The position numbers and the translations under genes are program-made. Below are positions 1-10,469 of a DNA stretch of 39,534 nucleotides, piece by piece. The notes under the pieces were generated by a model, which saw only the letters and a program-made list of their open reading frames with translations, did not search any database and was not told the DNA's origin. The stretch lies in contig JANQSH010000029.1 of NCBI GenBank assembly GCA_028284145.1, positions 1-39,534 on the forward strand. Reading direction: 5' to 3'. Every line of letters begins with the position of its first letter. Within the stretch, counting starts at the first letter, position 1. This DNA comes from Planctomycetaceae bacterium. Lineage in GTDB: Bacteria > Planctomycetota > Planctomycetia > Planctomycetales > Planctomycetaceae.

Positions 1-1
1 G

Positions 2-3000
2 ATTTGTATCCTGACGTCAGCTCTCTCTCTGCTGCCCAATTCGCTCTTTGCTGAAGAGTCTGTCGAAAAGGTGCCGGTCAGCTACTCCTCTCAGATTCGG
101 CTAATTTTTCAGGCACACTGCCAGGGTTGTCACCAGCCTGCCAAAAAGGGTGGCGATTATGACATGACTACCTTCGACAAGCTGTTCAAGAGTGGTGAAA
201 GCGGATTGAACGCAATCACCGCTGGCAATGTGAAAGAGAGTTACCTGCTCGATCTGATCACGCCAGATAACAAAGGTGTTGCGGAGATGCCCAAGGGTAA
301 ACCGGCATTGACCGATGCGGAAATCGAATTGATCCGCCGATGGGTTTCCGAAGGTGCCAAAGATGATTCACCACCCAGCGCACAGGTGCATTATGACCAG
401 GATAACCCTCCGGTCTACGTCGCGCCACCGGTGGTCACTTCACTCGATTACTCACCCGATGGCAGCTTGATTGCCGTTGCCGGTTTTCACGAAGTGCTAC
501 TGCATAACGCGGATGGCTCTGGCCTGGTCGCTCGGTTGGTGGGGTTATCTGAACGAGTCGAATCGGTGAAGTTTTCACCCGATGGGAAAACGCTTGCCGT
601 GGTCGGCGGTCTGCCGGCTCGTATGGGCGAGATTCAATTCTGGGATGTCGCCACGAAGAAACTTCGGCTTTCCGTCCCGATGACGCACGACACGCTCTTC
701 GGTGCCAGTTATTCACCCGATGGCAAGCTGCTCGCCTTTGGTTGTGCCGACAATACCGTTCGCGCGATCGACACGTCGACCGGCAAGCAGGTGTTGTTTC
801 AGGGGGCACACAACGATTGGGTACTCGATACAGTCATCAACACGCAGGGGACATCGGTCGTTTCGGTGAGTCGCGATTTCACCATGAAGCTGACGGACAT
901 CAGGACGGAACGGTTCATCGGCAACATTACGACGCACACTCCAGGCGTACTCAAAGGTGGTTTGAATACCGTCGCGCTGAACCGAACGAATAATCAACTG
1001 ATCACAGCCGGAGCCGATGGTCAGCCGAAACTCTTCAGGATGGAAGCGAAAGCGGCCCCGGCCAGTGGCGGAAATCCGAACCAGATTCGTGAGTACGCAA
1101 AGATGCCGGGGCGCGTATTTGGTGTTGCTTTCGCACCTGACGGGCAGAAATTTGCAGCAGTCAGCAGTCTCAACAATGCCGGGCATGTGCAGGTTTATCA
1201 AACGGGCGATGGCAAGACGGTCTGGGAAAAGTCGATGGCTCCCGGTTATGCGGTCGTTTTCAGTCCCGATGGCAGGACGGTTGCTGTTTCCGGAACGGGT
1301 GGCGAAGTCGCGACATTTGATGTCGACAGCGGAAAGGAAATCGCACGGTTTGCCGCCGCCCCGGTCACTCCCGACGCACAACGTTCTGTCATTACAGGGA
1401 TCAAACCGAAATCGAAGTCGGTAACGACAGGCAAACCAGAAACATTGCCCAAAGGGACCAAACTGACCGGCCTGCGCGTTGAACCGTCGAACGTCAAACT
1501 TCGCCAGCCTTTTGAAACGGCACAACTGTTGGTTTTTGGAGAACTTGATACGGGCGATGTCGTCGACGTGACACGGATAGTGCAATTTGAATTCCCGCAG
1601 CAGACCGTTTCGCTTTCTTCCAGCGGATTGATGCGACCAGTGACTGACGGGCAATTCAATCTGGGGGTGTCGCTTCATGGTCAAACGGCAAACATTCCGG
1701 TTGAAGTCACAGGGATTGGCGACGACTTTTCGCCCGCCTTCATTACAGATGTCGGCCCTGTCATCTCCAAACTTGGCTGTAACGCAGGCACATGTCATGG
1801 TGCCAAAGATGGCAAGAACGGCTTCAAACTTTCGTTACGCGGTTACGATCCGATTTTTGACAGTCGCGCCTTTACCGATGATCTCGCATCGCGACGGGTG
1901 AATCCGGCTTCTCCCGATGACAGTTTGATGTTGCTGAAAATGGCGGCAAATGTGCCGCACACGGGTAGCTTGCTTGCTTCCCCCGGCGAGCCCCATTATG
2001 AAGTCATTCGTAAATGGATTGCCGATGGTGCAGTTCTCGATCTTGAAGCCCCACGTGTTTCGTCAATCGAAATCCATCCTGCCAATCCGATCGTGCAGAT
2101 TCCCGGTGCCCGGCAACAAGTGCGAGTGATCGCCACTTACCCAGATGGCTCAACTCGTGACGTCACAGCCGAAGCGTTCACATCAACTGGTAATACGGAA
2201 ATCGCAACCGCCAATGAGACCGGTTTGATCCATACTTTACGTCGGGGAGAGACTCCGGTTCTTTCCCGGTACGAAGGTGCGTATGCCTCAACCACGCTCA
2301 CGGTGATGGGCGATCGCAGCGGGTTCACCTGGCAGGAACCACCCGTCAATAACGAGATTGACGTCCTTGTCGTGGCGAAGTGGGAACGGACCAGAACCCT
2401 GCCATCGGGACTCTGCACCGATGCTGAATTTATTCGCCGTGTCTATCTCGATTTGACCGGGCTGCCCCCCACGTCGAAGGAAGTGAAAGCGTTTCTCGCC
2501 GATGAACGGGAAACGAAGGTCAAGCGAGATGAGTTGATCGACAAACTGATTGGCAGCGACGATTATATCGAATACTGGACCAACAAATGGGCCGACCTGC
2601 TGCAGGTGAACAGGAAGTTTCTCGATACATCCGGTGCAGCGGCCTTTCGCAAGTGGATTCGTAACGAAATTGCGACCAACACACCTTACGACGAATTCGC
2701 GCACAAAATTCTCACGGCTGAAGGTTCCAATCTGGAAAACCCGGCTGCGTCCTATTTCAAAATCACCCGCACGCCTGAAGATACGATGGAAAACACAACG
2801 CATTTGTTCCTCGGCGTTCGCTTCAGTTGCAACAAATGCCACGATCATCCGTTTGAACGCTGGACTCAGGACCAGTATTACGAGACGGCAGCCTACTTTG
2901 CACAATTCGGTTTGAAGAAAGATCCCAAAAGTGGCAAGAAGGAAATCGGAAAAACAGCCATCGAAAAGGGCAAGCCGCTATATGAAATCGTGTACGACAT

Positions 3001-4978
3001 GGACAAGGGTGAGGTGAAACACGATCGCACCGGTCAGGTAACACCGCCCAGGTTCCCCTTTGCAACCAACTTTGATGAACCAGAGAAGAAGACCCGACGT
3101 CAAATGCTCGCTGCCTGGATGACGTCGCCCGATAATGCCTATTTCGCGCGAAGCTATGCCAACCGCATATGGGGTTACCTGTTGGGGACCGGGATCATTG
3201 AGCCGATTGATGACATCCGGGCCGGTAATCCTCCGACCAACCCGGATTTGCTCAATCATCTTACCAGCGAATTTATCGACAGTGGTTTCAACACGCGCGA
3301 ACTGGTGCGGATGATCTGCAAGTCGCGAACGTATCAACTCTCGATCGAAACAAACAAATGGAATGAAGATGACACCATCAACTACTCACACGCCATCGCG
3401 CGTCGCCTTCCCGCAGAAGTGTTGTACGACGCTGTGCATCGGGTGACTGGTTCGGTCTCTCGACTGCCAGGTGTTCCCGCCGGGACAAGGGCCGCGGAAT
3501 TGCCCGATTCCGGTGTGAAACTGCCAGATGGTTTTCTGGGCAAACTTGGACGACCCGCACGAGAAAGCGCGTGTGAATGTGAACGGACAAGTTCAATGCA
3601 ACTTGGCCCAATTATGGCGTTTGTCTCTGGTCCGACAGTTGGCAACGCCCTGAGTGATGAAAACAACGCGATTGCTAAACTGGTTGCCAGCCAGGAAGAT
3701 GACGCGGCGCTGGTGAATGAATTGTTCCTCCGCATTCTCAACCGTCCGGCAACGCGAAAAGAAATCACAACCGTCATCAAAGTGCGGGAATCCTTGCGGG
3801 AGGAACATAACGCACTGGTTCGCGAAATGAAAGAGTACGAACAGATCGGTGCTGAGGAACGAGAGCGGAAGGCAAAAATGCGTGAAGCCGCCATTGCTGC
3901 GGTGCAAAAACAGTTGGATGCCTACCGCGCCAGGATCGCACCACGTGAAGCAAAATTGAATAAGAAACAGCGCGAACGGACGGCAAAACTTCTGGCCGAT
4001 TTGCAGGCGTACCAGAACGATCTGGTCACACACCAGATGAACTGGGAAAAGACATTTGAGCAGCAACAGAACTGGAAGGTGATTGATCCTGTCGATCTCG
4101 CCGCGACGAATGCAGCGAAGTTGACCCGCGAGGATGATCTTTCCGTTTTCGCGTCCGGCAAAAACGGCAAGGGTGATTACAAAATTATCGCCGAGACCGA
4201 TCTGAAGAACATCACTGGCATTCGGTTGGAATTGCTGGCCGATGATCGACTGCCGAAGAAGGGACCGGGGCGTTCCCCCAGTAACGGCAACTTCGTGTTA
4301 AGTGAGTTTGAATTGCAGATCGCGCCAACGAGCGACACCAGCAAAGTGACGAAGGTCAAACTGCAAAACGCCAAAGCCGACTTCAGTCAGGGTGGTTACG
4401 ACGTCAAAACAGCCATCGACGGCAAAATTGCGGCATCAGCCAATGGATGGGCCAGTGCGCCCCAATTGGGCGTTAATCGAACTGCAGTGTTTGAGACATC
4501 CAAAGACATTGGATTTGAAAGTGGCACACAACTCACGTTCATCCTCAAGCAACAATACCAGGATGGTCAACACAGCATCGGCAGGTTTCGGCTCTCGGTC
4601 ACGACCCGCCCCCGTCCGGTTCAACTTGATAGTGCACCACAGGAGATCGCGGCGATTGTGGCGACACCAGTTGATCAGCGAAACGACCAACAGAAGAAGA
4701 AGCTCACCGACTACTTTCGCAAGGTTGATCCGGTGTTGAGTCAGAAGACAAAGGCGGTTGCCGATAGTAAAAAGCCACGACCGATTGACCCGCAATTGAA
4801 GACGTTGCAGGAGGCTCATGCTTACGCTTCGCGTCCGTTACCCAAAGATGACAAATTGGAACGTTACCGGACGGATGTCCGTTTGAGTGAACAACAATTG
4901 CAGAAAAGCCGTCTGACAATCGCTCAGGATTTGGCGTGGGTTCTGGTCAATAGTCCCGCGTTTCTCTTCAATCATTAA
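2..4978 (+). CDS. Planctomycete cytochrome-c / WD40 / DUF1549-DUF1553 giant secreted protein (5' partial)
   Basis: The reading frame is open from the first bases of the window. The codons before the GTG at 71 encode a hydrophobic stretch ending in Asn-Ser-Leu-Phe-Ala-Glu-Glu, which looks like a signal peptide, so the true start lies left of the window. In order: a PSCyt1-type domain with a CxxCH haem motif (119-133); WD40-type repeats with SPDG turns (about 430-1350); a Big-like beta domain; a second cytochrome-like segment with CNAGTCH (1778-1798); another Big-like domain (about 2055-2330); DUF1549 (about 2350-2940) with a third CxxCH (2828-2842); and DUF1553 from about 3080. The DUF1553 ending (NSPAFLFNH) comes only at the C-terminus, after a coiled coil (about 3780-4065) and a beta-rich insert. 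It is followed after 68 bp by the DUF1501 gene, the usual planctomycete pairing. An envelope redox or polymer-degradation role is inferred from the family; the substrate is unknown. Confidence 0.93.
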   Translation: MCILTSALSLLPNSLFAEESVEKVPVSYSSQIRLIFQAHCQGCHQPAKKGGDYDMTTFDKLFKSGESGLNAITAGNVKESYLLDLITPDNKGVAEMPKGKPALTDAEIELIRRWVSEGAKDDSPPSAQVHYDQDNPPVYVAPPVVTSLDYSPDGSLIAVAGFHEVLLHNADGSGLVARLVGLSERVESVKFSPDGKTLAVVGGLPARMGEIQFWDVATKKLRLSVPMTHDTLFGASYSPDGKLLAFGCADNTVRAIDTSTGKQVLFQGAHNDWVLDTVINTQGTSVVSVSRDFTMKLTDIRTERFIGNITTHTPGVLKGGLNTVALNRTNNQLITAGADGQPKLFRMEAKAAPASGGNPNQIREYAKMPGRVFGVAFAPDGQKFAAVSSLNNAGHVQVYQTGDGKTVWEKSMAPGYAVVFSPDGRTVAVSGTGGEVATFDVDSGKEIARFAAAPVTPDAQRSVITGIKPKSKSVTTGKPETLPKGTKLTGLRVEPSNVKLRQPFETAQLLVFGELDTGDVVDVTRIVQFEFPQQTVSLSSSGLMRPVTDGQFNLGVSLHGQTANIPVEVTGIGDDFSPAFITDVGPVISKLGCNAGTCHGAKDGKNGFKLSLRGYDPIFDSRAFTDDLASRRVNPASPDDSLMLLKMAANVPHTGSLLASPGEPHYEVIRKWIADGAVLDLEAPRVSSIEIHPANPIVQIPGARQQVRVIATYPDGSTRDVTAEAFTSTGNTEIATANETGLIHTLRRGETPVLSRYEGAYASTTLTVMGDRSGFTWQEPPVNNEIDVLVVAKWERTRTLPSGLCTDAEFIRRVYLDLTGLPPTSKEVKAFLADERETKVKRDELIDKLIGSDDYIEYWTNKWADLLQVNRKFLDTSGAAAFRKWIRNEIATNTPYDEFAHKILTAEGSNLENPAASYFKITRTPEDTMENTTHLFLGVRFSCNKCHDHPFERWTQDQYYETAAYFAQFGLKKDPKSGKKEIGKTAIEKGKPLYEIVYDMDKGEVKHDRTGQVTPPRFPFATNFDEPEKKTRRQMLAAWMTSPDNAYFARSYANRIWGYLLGTGIIEPIDDIRAGNPPTNPDLLNHLTSEFIDSGFNTRELVRMICKSRTYQLSIETNKWNEDDTINYSHAIARRLPAEVLYDAVHRVTGSVSRLPGVPAGTRAAELPDSGVKLPDGFLGKLGRPARESACECERTSSMQLGPIMAFVSGPTVGNALSDENNAIAKLVASQEDDAALVNELFLRILNRPATRKEITTVIKVRESLREEHNALVREMKEYEQIGAEERERKAKMREAAIAAVQKQLDAYRARIAPREAKLNKKQRERTAKLLADLQAYQNDLVTHQMNWEKTFEQQQNWKVIDPVDLAATNAAKLTREDDLSVFASGKNGKGDYKIIAETDLKNITGIRLELLADDRLPKKGPGRSPSNGNFVLSEFELQIAPTSDTSKVTKVKLQNAKADFSQGGYDVKTAIDGKIAASANGWASAPQLGVNRTAVFETSKDIGFESGTQLTFILKQQYQDGQHSIGRFRLSVTTRPRPVQLDSAPQEIAAIVATPVDQRNDQQKKKLTDYFRKVDPVLSQKTKAVADSKKPRPIDPQLKTLQEAHAYASRPLPKDDKLERYRTDVRLSEQQLQKSRLTIAQDLAWVLVNSPAFLFNH

Positions 4979-5046
4979 GTCGAACTTCGTTAGAGCCCAA
5001 TTCGTCAGGGCTGCTTTGTCCGAATCCAGAAACTTGGAGAATTCAC

Positions 5047-6510
5047 ATGCTTGTTATTCCCGGCCAATCTGGAAAAGACCTTTGCGATCCGAGCCTCGGA
5101 ATCACCCGCCGCGATGTTTTGCGGGTTGGTGGCTCCGGAATGCTGGGCGTGACGCTCGGTTCAATGCTTCAAATGCAGGCCGCTGCCGCTGAGCAATCTG
5201 GTGGAACTGGCTGGGGTAAAGCGAAGAGCATTATTCTCTGTTATCTGCAGGGTGGCCCAAGTCACATCGACCTGTGGGACCCCAAAGAGAATGTGCCGGA
5301 TAATGTCAAGAGTGCCTTTTCACCAATCAGTACTCGGCTGCCCGGCGTCAAATTTACCGAGTTGCTACCGCGTCTGGCACAAATCAACGACAAGCTGACG
5401 ATGATTCGCTCGATGAGCTACACTCCCAAGGGGTTGTTCAACCACACTGCTGCCATCTATCAGATGATGACCGGCTACACGACTGACAAAGTCAGCCCGT
5501 CTGGTCAACTGGAACCACCCAGTCCGAAAGATTTTCCGAATTTCGGCTCCAACATCATCCGGTTGAGACCGACCAACGTACCGATGTTGCCGTTTGTCAT
5601 GCTGCCTCGTCCACTGCAGGAAAGTAGCGTCGTGGGTAAAGGGGGAACGGCGGGATTTCTCGGCCGGGGATACGACCCGTACACACTCTACCCTCCCGGC
5701 GATGACATGGACAACACGAAGATGGACAGGATTCGTGTCGACGATTTGAAACTGCGTCCGGATGTTCATGCAATGCGACTGAAACGCCGCGCTGAATTGC
5801 GCGAAACAATCACACAGGGAATGCCCCGAATTGAGAAGGCGGTCAGCGAGTACAAACTCAATGGCTACTACGAACGGGCGATCGATCTGGTTGTTTCCGG
5901 CCGTGCCCGCGAAGCATTCTCGCTCAATAAGGAATCGGACGCCACCCGTGACCGCTACGGTCGGACAACATTCGGCCAAAGTTGCCTGCTGGCGCGCCGA
6001 CTCGTCGAAGCCGGAACTCGGGTGGTCGAAGTGATCTGGCCCAAAGTTGCCAACTCCGACAATCACTCGTGGGACGTCCACAAAGGTCTGACGAAGCGTA
6101 TGAAGGACCAGGCTTCACCCATGCTCGACAACGGCCTGACCTCGCTGATTGAAGACCTCAATGAGAGAGGAATGCTGGAGGAAACGCTGGTCGTGGCGGT
6201 TGGCGAATTCGGGCGCAGCCCGCAACGTGGCGTGAGCACCTCTGGCAATGGCAACAGCGACGATGGTCGTGACCACTGGCCTTATTGTTATACGGCTGTG
6301 GTGGCCGGTGGTGGAACGAAACAAGGTTACATCCACGGTGAATCGGACAAGACCGGTTCCGGCCCGTTGCGCGATCCCGTGCATCCCGCAAACTTGCTCG
6401 CAAGCATCTACCACAGTTTCGCGATCGACCCGCACACGATGGTCATGAATCACCTCAACCAGCCGCGCGAACTGGTCAAGGGCGAAGTGGTCTCCCCCCT
6501 GTTCAGTTGA
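5047..6510 (+). CDS. DUF1501 family protein, Tat-exported
   Basis: This 487-residue protein carries a twin-arginine signal ([10 protein letters not shown], residues 20-29) followed by a hydrophobic stretch and an Ala-rich cleavage region near residue 49, so it is probably exported folded. The body matches DUF1501, a family related to the alkaline phosphatase/sulfatase fold, with the early [12 protein letters not shown] block and the late GEFGRSP and RDHWPY blocks. A GGAG ribosome site lies 8 bases before the ATG. It sits directly after the DUF1549/DUF1553 gene on the same strand and is almost certainly co-transcribed with it. The biochemical activity of the family is not settled; a partner role to the upstream protein at the cell surface is an inference from the conserved pairing. 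Confidence 0.92.
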   Translation: MLVIPGQSGKDLCDPSLGITRRDVLRVGGSGMLGVTLGSMLQMQAAAAEQSGGTGWGKAKSIILCYLQGGPSHIDLWDPKENVPDNVKSAFSPISTRLPGVKFTELLPRLAQINDKLTMIRSMSYTPKGLFNHTAAIYQMMTGYTTDKVSPSGQLEPPSPKDFPNFGSNIIRLRPTNVPMLPFVMLPRPLQESSVVGKGGTAGFLGRGYDPYTLYPPGDDMDNTKMDRIRVDDLKLRPDVHAMRLKRRAELRETITQGMPRIEKAVSEYKLNGYYERAIDLVVSGRAREAFSLNKESDATRDRYGRTTFGQSCLLARRLVEAGTRVVEVIWPKVANSDNHSWDVHKGLTKRMKDQASPMLDNGLTSLIEDLNERGMLEETLVVAVGEFGRSPQRGVSTSGNGNSDDGRDHWPYCYTAVVAGGGTKQGYIHGESDKTGSGPLRDPVHPANLLASIYHSFAIDPHTMVMNHLNQPRELVKGEVVSPLFS

Positions 6511-6541
6511 CGCAACCGGTTCTGGAATCGCTGGTGTGGGT

Positions 6542-7252
6542 TCAGTCGAGTTTCTTCAGTTCGATATCCTTGAACTGAACTTTCATCGGCGGGCCAGTGT
6601 GTACCTGCAATGCGATAATCCCCTTTGCGCGCCTCTTGTCTTCATGTTCGTCAATCAGGATGGTCATGACTTCGCCGTTGATCTTGTGAGTGAAAGTGAA
6701 ACCATCGGCGATAATATGATAGTCGTTCCATTCTCCCTGCTTGATGACTTTCTGCAACTCGGCGGGATCGCCAATTTTTTCGACCACTTTTGGCTTTCCT
6801 TCCCTGGTGAAGATTGTCTTGTCACCCCTTTGGGAAAGAATGCCGCGGAACTTTTCGCCGTAGACAATACCCGACCATTTCGTTCCCGATTCAAAGTCCG
6901 CTTGATAACCGCCCACAACGAAGCTGTCGGGCGTCACTTCAAAACTGCGATACTGAATGCCCGAATTGCCGGAATGAATTCGGTACTTCAGCTTCAATTC
7001 AAAGTTGCCCACTTTCCCTCCCTGCCAGATAAGAAACGTGTTCTCTTTGGTCGGGTGTTCTTTCGTTGTGGTGCCAGTGATCGCACCATCTTCCACACTC
7101 CAGAAAGGCTCTTTTCCCTTCCAGCCGTCCAATGACTTACCATCGAAAATCGGTTTGAACTCCCCAGCCTCGACTGATGATCTCAACACTGGCAGGCTCA
7201 AAGTGAAAAGAACGACCAGCACAAGCGGAGATGTGAATATGCACATCATCAT
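6542..7252 (-). CDS. Secreted DUF1080 (3-keto-disaccharide hydrolase-like) protein
   Basis: A 236-residue protein with an N-terminal signal peptide (hydrophobic residues about 5-24, cleavage probably near Ala29) followed by one DUF1080 domain, recognisable from FDGKSLDGWKG near the start, the GNSGIQYRS segment and the VGGYQADF strand. DUF1080 proteins have a concanavalin-like beta-sandwich and include 3-keto-disaccharide hydrolases; they are abundant in planctomycetes. An AAGG ribosome site precedes the ATG cluster. It converges on the DUF1501 gene with 31 bases between the stops and no clear terminator. An extracellular sugar-hydrolysis role is inferred from the family. Confidence 0.9.
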   Translation of the reverse strand: MMMCIFTSPLVLVVLFTLSLPVLRSSVEAGEFKPIFDGKSLDGWKGKEPFWSVEDGAITGTTTKEHPTKENTFLIWQGGKVGNFELKLKYRIHSGNSGIQYRSFEVTPDSFVVGGYQADFESGTKWSGIVYGEKFRGILSQRGDKTIFTREGKPKVVEKIGDPAELQKVIKQGEWNDYHIIADGFTFTHKINGEVMTILIDEHEDKRRAKGIIALQVHTGPPMKVQFKDIELKKLD

Positions 7253-7691
7253 TTACCTTTTTATTGGATGTCGGTCTTGAAAGTGAACTCGAACGAGATT
7301 TTATTCTATCACTCTGACTATTCGAGACTCAAACGGACCGGGCAATCTGAGCCATCTGTCATCGGCGCCGGCAGCCAATGGTTCATCTTTCGACTTACGA
7401 GAGGATCGGAACCAGCATATGGCCGGTGTGCAAATCCGAGCGAGAGAATGAAAGCATCGGCTCCTGTCGGCTTGTGTGTTTCTGGAGATTGATGTTGCAT
7501 GCTTGAGGTTGTTACTGAGTTGCTGGTTGGTTACATCGTGGCACTCGATTCCGTGGCATCTTTATCAGCCCAGCTTTGGTGAACTCGACCTGGATTTGCC
7601 CAAAGTCGCTCGTTTGCAGTCGTCACCCGACCCTGTGATGATGGCAGATCACCAAACGACACTTCCATCGCAATAATCTTGGGTGAAAAAC
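7253..7691. other. Gap between the divergent DUF1080 gene and sulfatase remnant
   Basis: About 440 bases with only short overlapping frames in all directions and no convincing protein. It must hold the promoter of the DUF1080 gene on the minus strand. No repeat, RNA gene or clear terminator was seen. Given the decayed sulfatase next door, part of it may be former coding or upstream sequence. Confidence 0.4.
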
Positions 7692-8151
7692 ATGCCGAAG
7701 CAATTTTTTGTCGTGACACTTCTGTTTCTGACGCTGAATTTCACCTCCAGGTTCGCCAGCAGATTGTCAGTAGAGGAATCCAAACTGTTATCAGCCGGTC
7801 GAAATGTTCAATATGTATCCGATCATTCTCGACTACACTGGTAACGAGGCTCCAGAACATTTGGATGGTCGATCATTGCGTCCGTTGTTAAGCGACCCGT
7901 CTTCCACCTCGGATAAACCGGCGATCTCACAGGTCTTTCACAGCCCGAACGCACAGGTCTTTTCGATTTGCACGCCAAGCTGCCGGTGCACCGGATGGAT
8001 GCACGAAAAGGCGGGTGTCGAGTTGTATGATCACAAAACCGATCTGGACGAAGTGATGAATCTCGCGAACGACCCGCGACATGCAGAGACGGTCAGGCAA
8101 TTGAACGCAAAACTGAAACCTTACAACATATTGCAGAAGTCGTGCTGGTAA
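7692..8151 (+). pseudogene. Sulfatase remnant: signal peptide plus C-terminal fragment in different frames
   Basis: The ATG at 7692 opens a 50-codon frame whose first 25 residues look like a signal peptide (MPKQFFVVTLLFLTLNF). About 110 bases later, in another frame, 7804-8151 encodes the C-terminal part of an arylsulfatase-type protein: MYPIILDYTGN, then LDGRSLRPLLSDP, then GVELYDHKTDLDEVMNLANDP, the usual last-domain order in the family. The catalytic N-terminal domain with its Cys/Ser-x-Pro-x-Arg site is absent, and the remaining segment is much shorter than the 450-500 residues of a whole enzyme. The simplest reading is a large internal deletion with a frameshift. It lies among DUF1501/DUF1080 genes, a common planctomycete neighbourhood for sulfatases. 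Confidence 0.75.
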
Positions 8152-8241
8152 TGCACTCCATAGTATCTGATGTACGGCAGGCCGAATTCACTTTGATATT
8201 GCCAGGTGAATTACTGCGGCGAATTGTCCTGTGAAATCGTC

Positions 8242-8481
8242 TTAACGGTCTTGTGATTCAGTGACGGTCTGAGTCTGTCCCAGCCTTGCGCGGCGGCCAA
8301 GGGAATCGGGTGCCTGTCGATTCGCAAACGGAACGACCTCTGACTTGAATTCGTGCTGGTCCAGCAGCGACTGATGAAAGGTCGAACTGAATCCCAGTGG
8401 CAGTTGATAGTCCGGCACGGCAAAACAACCAGTCAGACTGAAGCAAAGGAATGCCGGGATGAGTAGTCGAAGGGACTTCAT
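8242..8481 (-). CDS. Small putative lipoprotein
   Basis: A 79-residue ORF beginning MKSLRLLIPAFLCFSLTGC, a basic start, hydrophobic core and lipobox Leu-Thr-Gly-Cys with the lipid-modified Cys at residue 19. The mature part is short and polar and no family is recognised. The ribosome site is weak. It lies downstream of, and on the same strand as, the superoxide dismutase gene with a 185-base gap. The lipobox supports a real envelope protein, but the small size keeps confidence moderate. Confidence 0.6.
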   Translation of the reverse strand: MKSLRLLIPAFLCFSLTGCFAVPDYQLPLGFSSTFHQSLLDQHEFKSEVVPFANRQAPDSLGRRARLGQTQTVTESQDR

Positions 8482-8666
8482 TGAATTGCCAGGCGCGCGA
8501 AGCTAATCGGAAAATGGAACCGCTGAGCAAGTCAGCAGTGACACGCGGATACGAATCTATTGGTGATATCGTCGCAACAGGGGAATGCCGGGCAAAAAAG
8601 AACGGAAGATCTGCCATGTCACAGACCTTCCGTCCTGTTGATTCCGAACTGTTAATGGCAAATTGC

Positions 8667-9272
8667 CTATTTTGCCGCTGCGAAACGACTGGCAACTTCA
8701 TCCCAATTGACAACATTCCAAAATGCCGAGATGTAGTCAGGACGTCGGTTTTGATAATTCAGGTAATAGGCGTGTTCCCATACGTCGAGCCCGAGAATGG
8801 GGGTGCGGCCTTCCGAGAGTGGTGTATCCTGGTTCGGTGTACTTTCCACTTTCAGGCTGCCACCATCCACACTCAACCAGGCCCAACCGCTTCCGAACCG
8901 CGTCGCACCGGCATTCGCAAATTCCGTCTTGAAGTTGTCGTAGCTTCCGAACGTGGCATTGATGGCATCACCCAATTCGCCACCCGGTTCTCCACCACCT
9001 GTCGGGCTCATCACGGTCCAGAAAAGGGAGTGATTGGCGTGACCGCCGCCATTGTTGCGAACGGCTCCGCGAATGTTTTCAGGGACTGCACTCAAATCGC
9101 TGACAAGATCTTCGACCGACTTGCCTTCAAGATCGGTTCCGGTGATCGCATCGTTCACCTTGGTGATGTAGGCCTGATGATGTTTGCCATGATGGATTCT
9201 CATCGTTTCGGCATCAATGTGAGGTTCCAGCGCGTCGGCCGCATAGGGCAGGTCGGGCAAACTGTAAGCCAT
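8667..9272 (-). CDS. sodA: Superoxide dismutase, Mn type
   Basis: A 201-residue Fe/Mn superoxide dismutase that converts superoxide to hydrogen peroxide and oxygen in the cytoplasm. The four metal ligands are visible: His27 (RIHHGKHHQ), His81 ([10 protein letters not shown]), Asp163 and His167 ([10 protein letters not shown]). Gln148 within TPNQDTPL is the arrangement typical of manganese enzymes. The frame extends 25 codons upstream, but the start at 9272 is chosen because the family begins with this [10 protein letters not shown] segment and an AAGGAG ribosome site sits 7 bases before it. No signal peptide is seen. Confidence 0.95.
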   Translation of the reverse strand: MAYSLPDLPYAADALEPHIDAETMRIHHGKHHQAYITKVNDAITGTDLEGKSVEDLVSDLSAVPENIRGAVRNNGGGHANHSLFWTVMSPTGGGEPGGELGDAINATFGSYDNFKTEFANAGATRFGSGWAWLSVDGGSLKVESTPNQDTPLSEGRTPILGLDVWEHAYYLNYQNRRPDYISAFWNVVNWDEVASRFAAAK

Positions 9273-9279
9273 AAGTATT

Positions 9280-9285
9280 CTCCTT
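9280..9285 (-). promoter_or_regulatory. Ribosome binding site that fixes the superoxide dismutase start
   Basis: AAGGAG on the minus strand with a 7-base spacer to the ATG at 9272. It lies inside the longer open frame and so decides against the upstream start at 9347. Confidence 0.8.
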
Positions 9286-9650
9286 TTCGGGGGGGATATG
9301 GAAAAAGGCAGGTGCGAATGAGAAAGTGTCACCGGACATTGTCGCAACTGTTGATCGTCTGAATTATTTCCGTCGTTCCTCCCTCCATTGTAGATGGTCC
9401 GAATCAGGGCTCAACCAACTTACTCGTGAAGTTTTGCCTTTTTCGGCGGTTTCCCTTGAACCTTCTTCGGCTGGTCCCGGCAGTCAGTCAATTGATGCGG
9501 ACGAGTATAGTGTGCGCTTCCGCATTGCGCTGCAGATTGACGACGGGCTTTGCCCCTCTACAATGAATCGTGGTGAAAAGGACGTCACTGCGGCTTTACA
9601 CCACCTGATAGCCGAGACAGACTTTCTGGCTTCCAACGACTGGAAAAAAA
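9286..9650. other. Divergent promoter gap between sodA and the glycosyltransferase gene
   Basis: About 365 bases that must carry the promoters of both divergent genes. A minus-strand frame from about 9560 to 9422 ends in a Lys/Pro-rich stretch (KPPKKAKLHE) but has no usable start codon; it may be a relic or chance. No repeat or structured RNA was recognised. Confidence 0.4.
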
Positions 9651-10397
9651 ATGGCATACCGTATTCTGACCGCTTTACCCGTCTACAACGAGTCGAGGCA
9701 TATTGATTCCGTGCTGTCGGAGGTGTGCCGATATGCCAGCGATGTGCTGGTGATTGATGATGGCTCGAATGATGAAACGCCCGAAATTCTGGCATCGCGT
9801 GATGATTGTCGGGTGATGTCCCATCCGCACAATATGGGTTATGGGGCGGCATTGCGAACCGCTTTTGAATATGCGATTGCACATGAGTACGACATCCTTG
9901 TCACGATTGACTGTGATGGCCAGCATGAGCCTCGTTTGATTAACGATCTGGCATCGTCGGTATTTCCGACGGGAGGAGAACCGGTCGATATTGTATCCGG
10001 AAGTCGCTACCTCGCGCACTTTGAAGGTGACAGTTCCCCTCCGGAAGATCGCATGCATATCAACCGCTGTATCACCAATCGGTTGAATCGAACACTGGGG
10101 CTGAATCTGACCGACTCCTTTTGTGGATTCAAGGCGTACCGTGTCGAAGCATTAAAGTCGTTGAACATTACCAGCGAAGGTTATGCGATGCCCTTGCAGT
10201 TGTGGGTGCAGGCAGTCGCACAGGGGTTGTCGATTGAAGAGTTTCCGGTGCCTCTGGTCTACCTGGAAGAAAAACGTTCCTTTGGCGGATTGCTGGATGA
10301 TTCGGAACAGCGACGGGCATACTATCTTGAAGTACTCGTTGCAGAGATGGAATCCCAACGCGAGCATCTCGATCGTGTGTTTCCATGCGGGCAGTGA
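9651..10397 (+). CDS. Family 2 glycosyltransferase
   Basis: A 248-residue GT-A fold glycosyltransferase of family 2, close to the dolichol-phosphate mannosyltransferase/undecaprenyl-sugar group. Visible landmarks are LPVYNE near the start, VIDDGSNDETP (34-44) for the nucleotide, the Asp-Cys-Asp metal motif in TIDCDGQHEP (85-94) and the later SGSRY and LTDSFCGFKAYR blocks. It lacks C-terminal membrane segments, so it is probably a soluble or peripherally bound enzyme that transfers a sugar to a lipid carrier or glycan. The ribosome site is weak (GGA before a run of A). The next gene follows on the same strand about 70 bases later. Confidence 0.88.
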   Translation: MAYRILTALPVYNESRHIDSVLSEVCRYASDVLVIDDGSNDETPEILASRDDCRVMSHPHNMGYGAALRTAFEYAIAHEYDILVTIDCDGQHEPRLINDLASSVFPTGGEPVDIVSGSRYLAHFEGDSSPPEDRMHINRCITNRLNRTLGLNLTDSFCGFKAYRVEALKSLNITSEGYAMPLQLWVQAVAQGLSIEEFPVPLVYLEEKRSFGGLLDDSEQRRAYYLEVLVAEMESQREHLDRVFPCGQ

Positions 10398-10469
10398 ACT
10401 TCGTGTTTCCCAATTACGTCATGTCTCGACACCGTCTTGTGTCGATTGACGTCGTGGAATCAATCCGCC

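Noticed and set aside
713..1798. 361-codon minus-strand ORF
   Set aside because: It is antisense to the WD40 part of the giant protein, whose translation is clearly real; the antisense product has no family-like features.
5365..6081. 238-codon minus-strand ORF
   Set aside because: Antisense shadow of the DUF1501 gene.
9422..9560. Minus-strand frame ending in a Lys/Pro-rich tail
   Set aside because: No start codon of useful length; only 45 or so codons; no homology recognised. Mentioned only in the gap entry.
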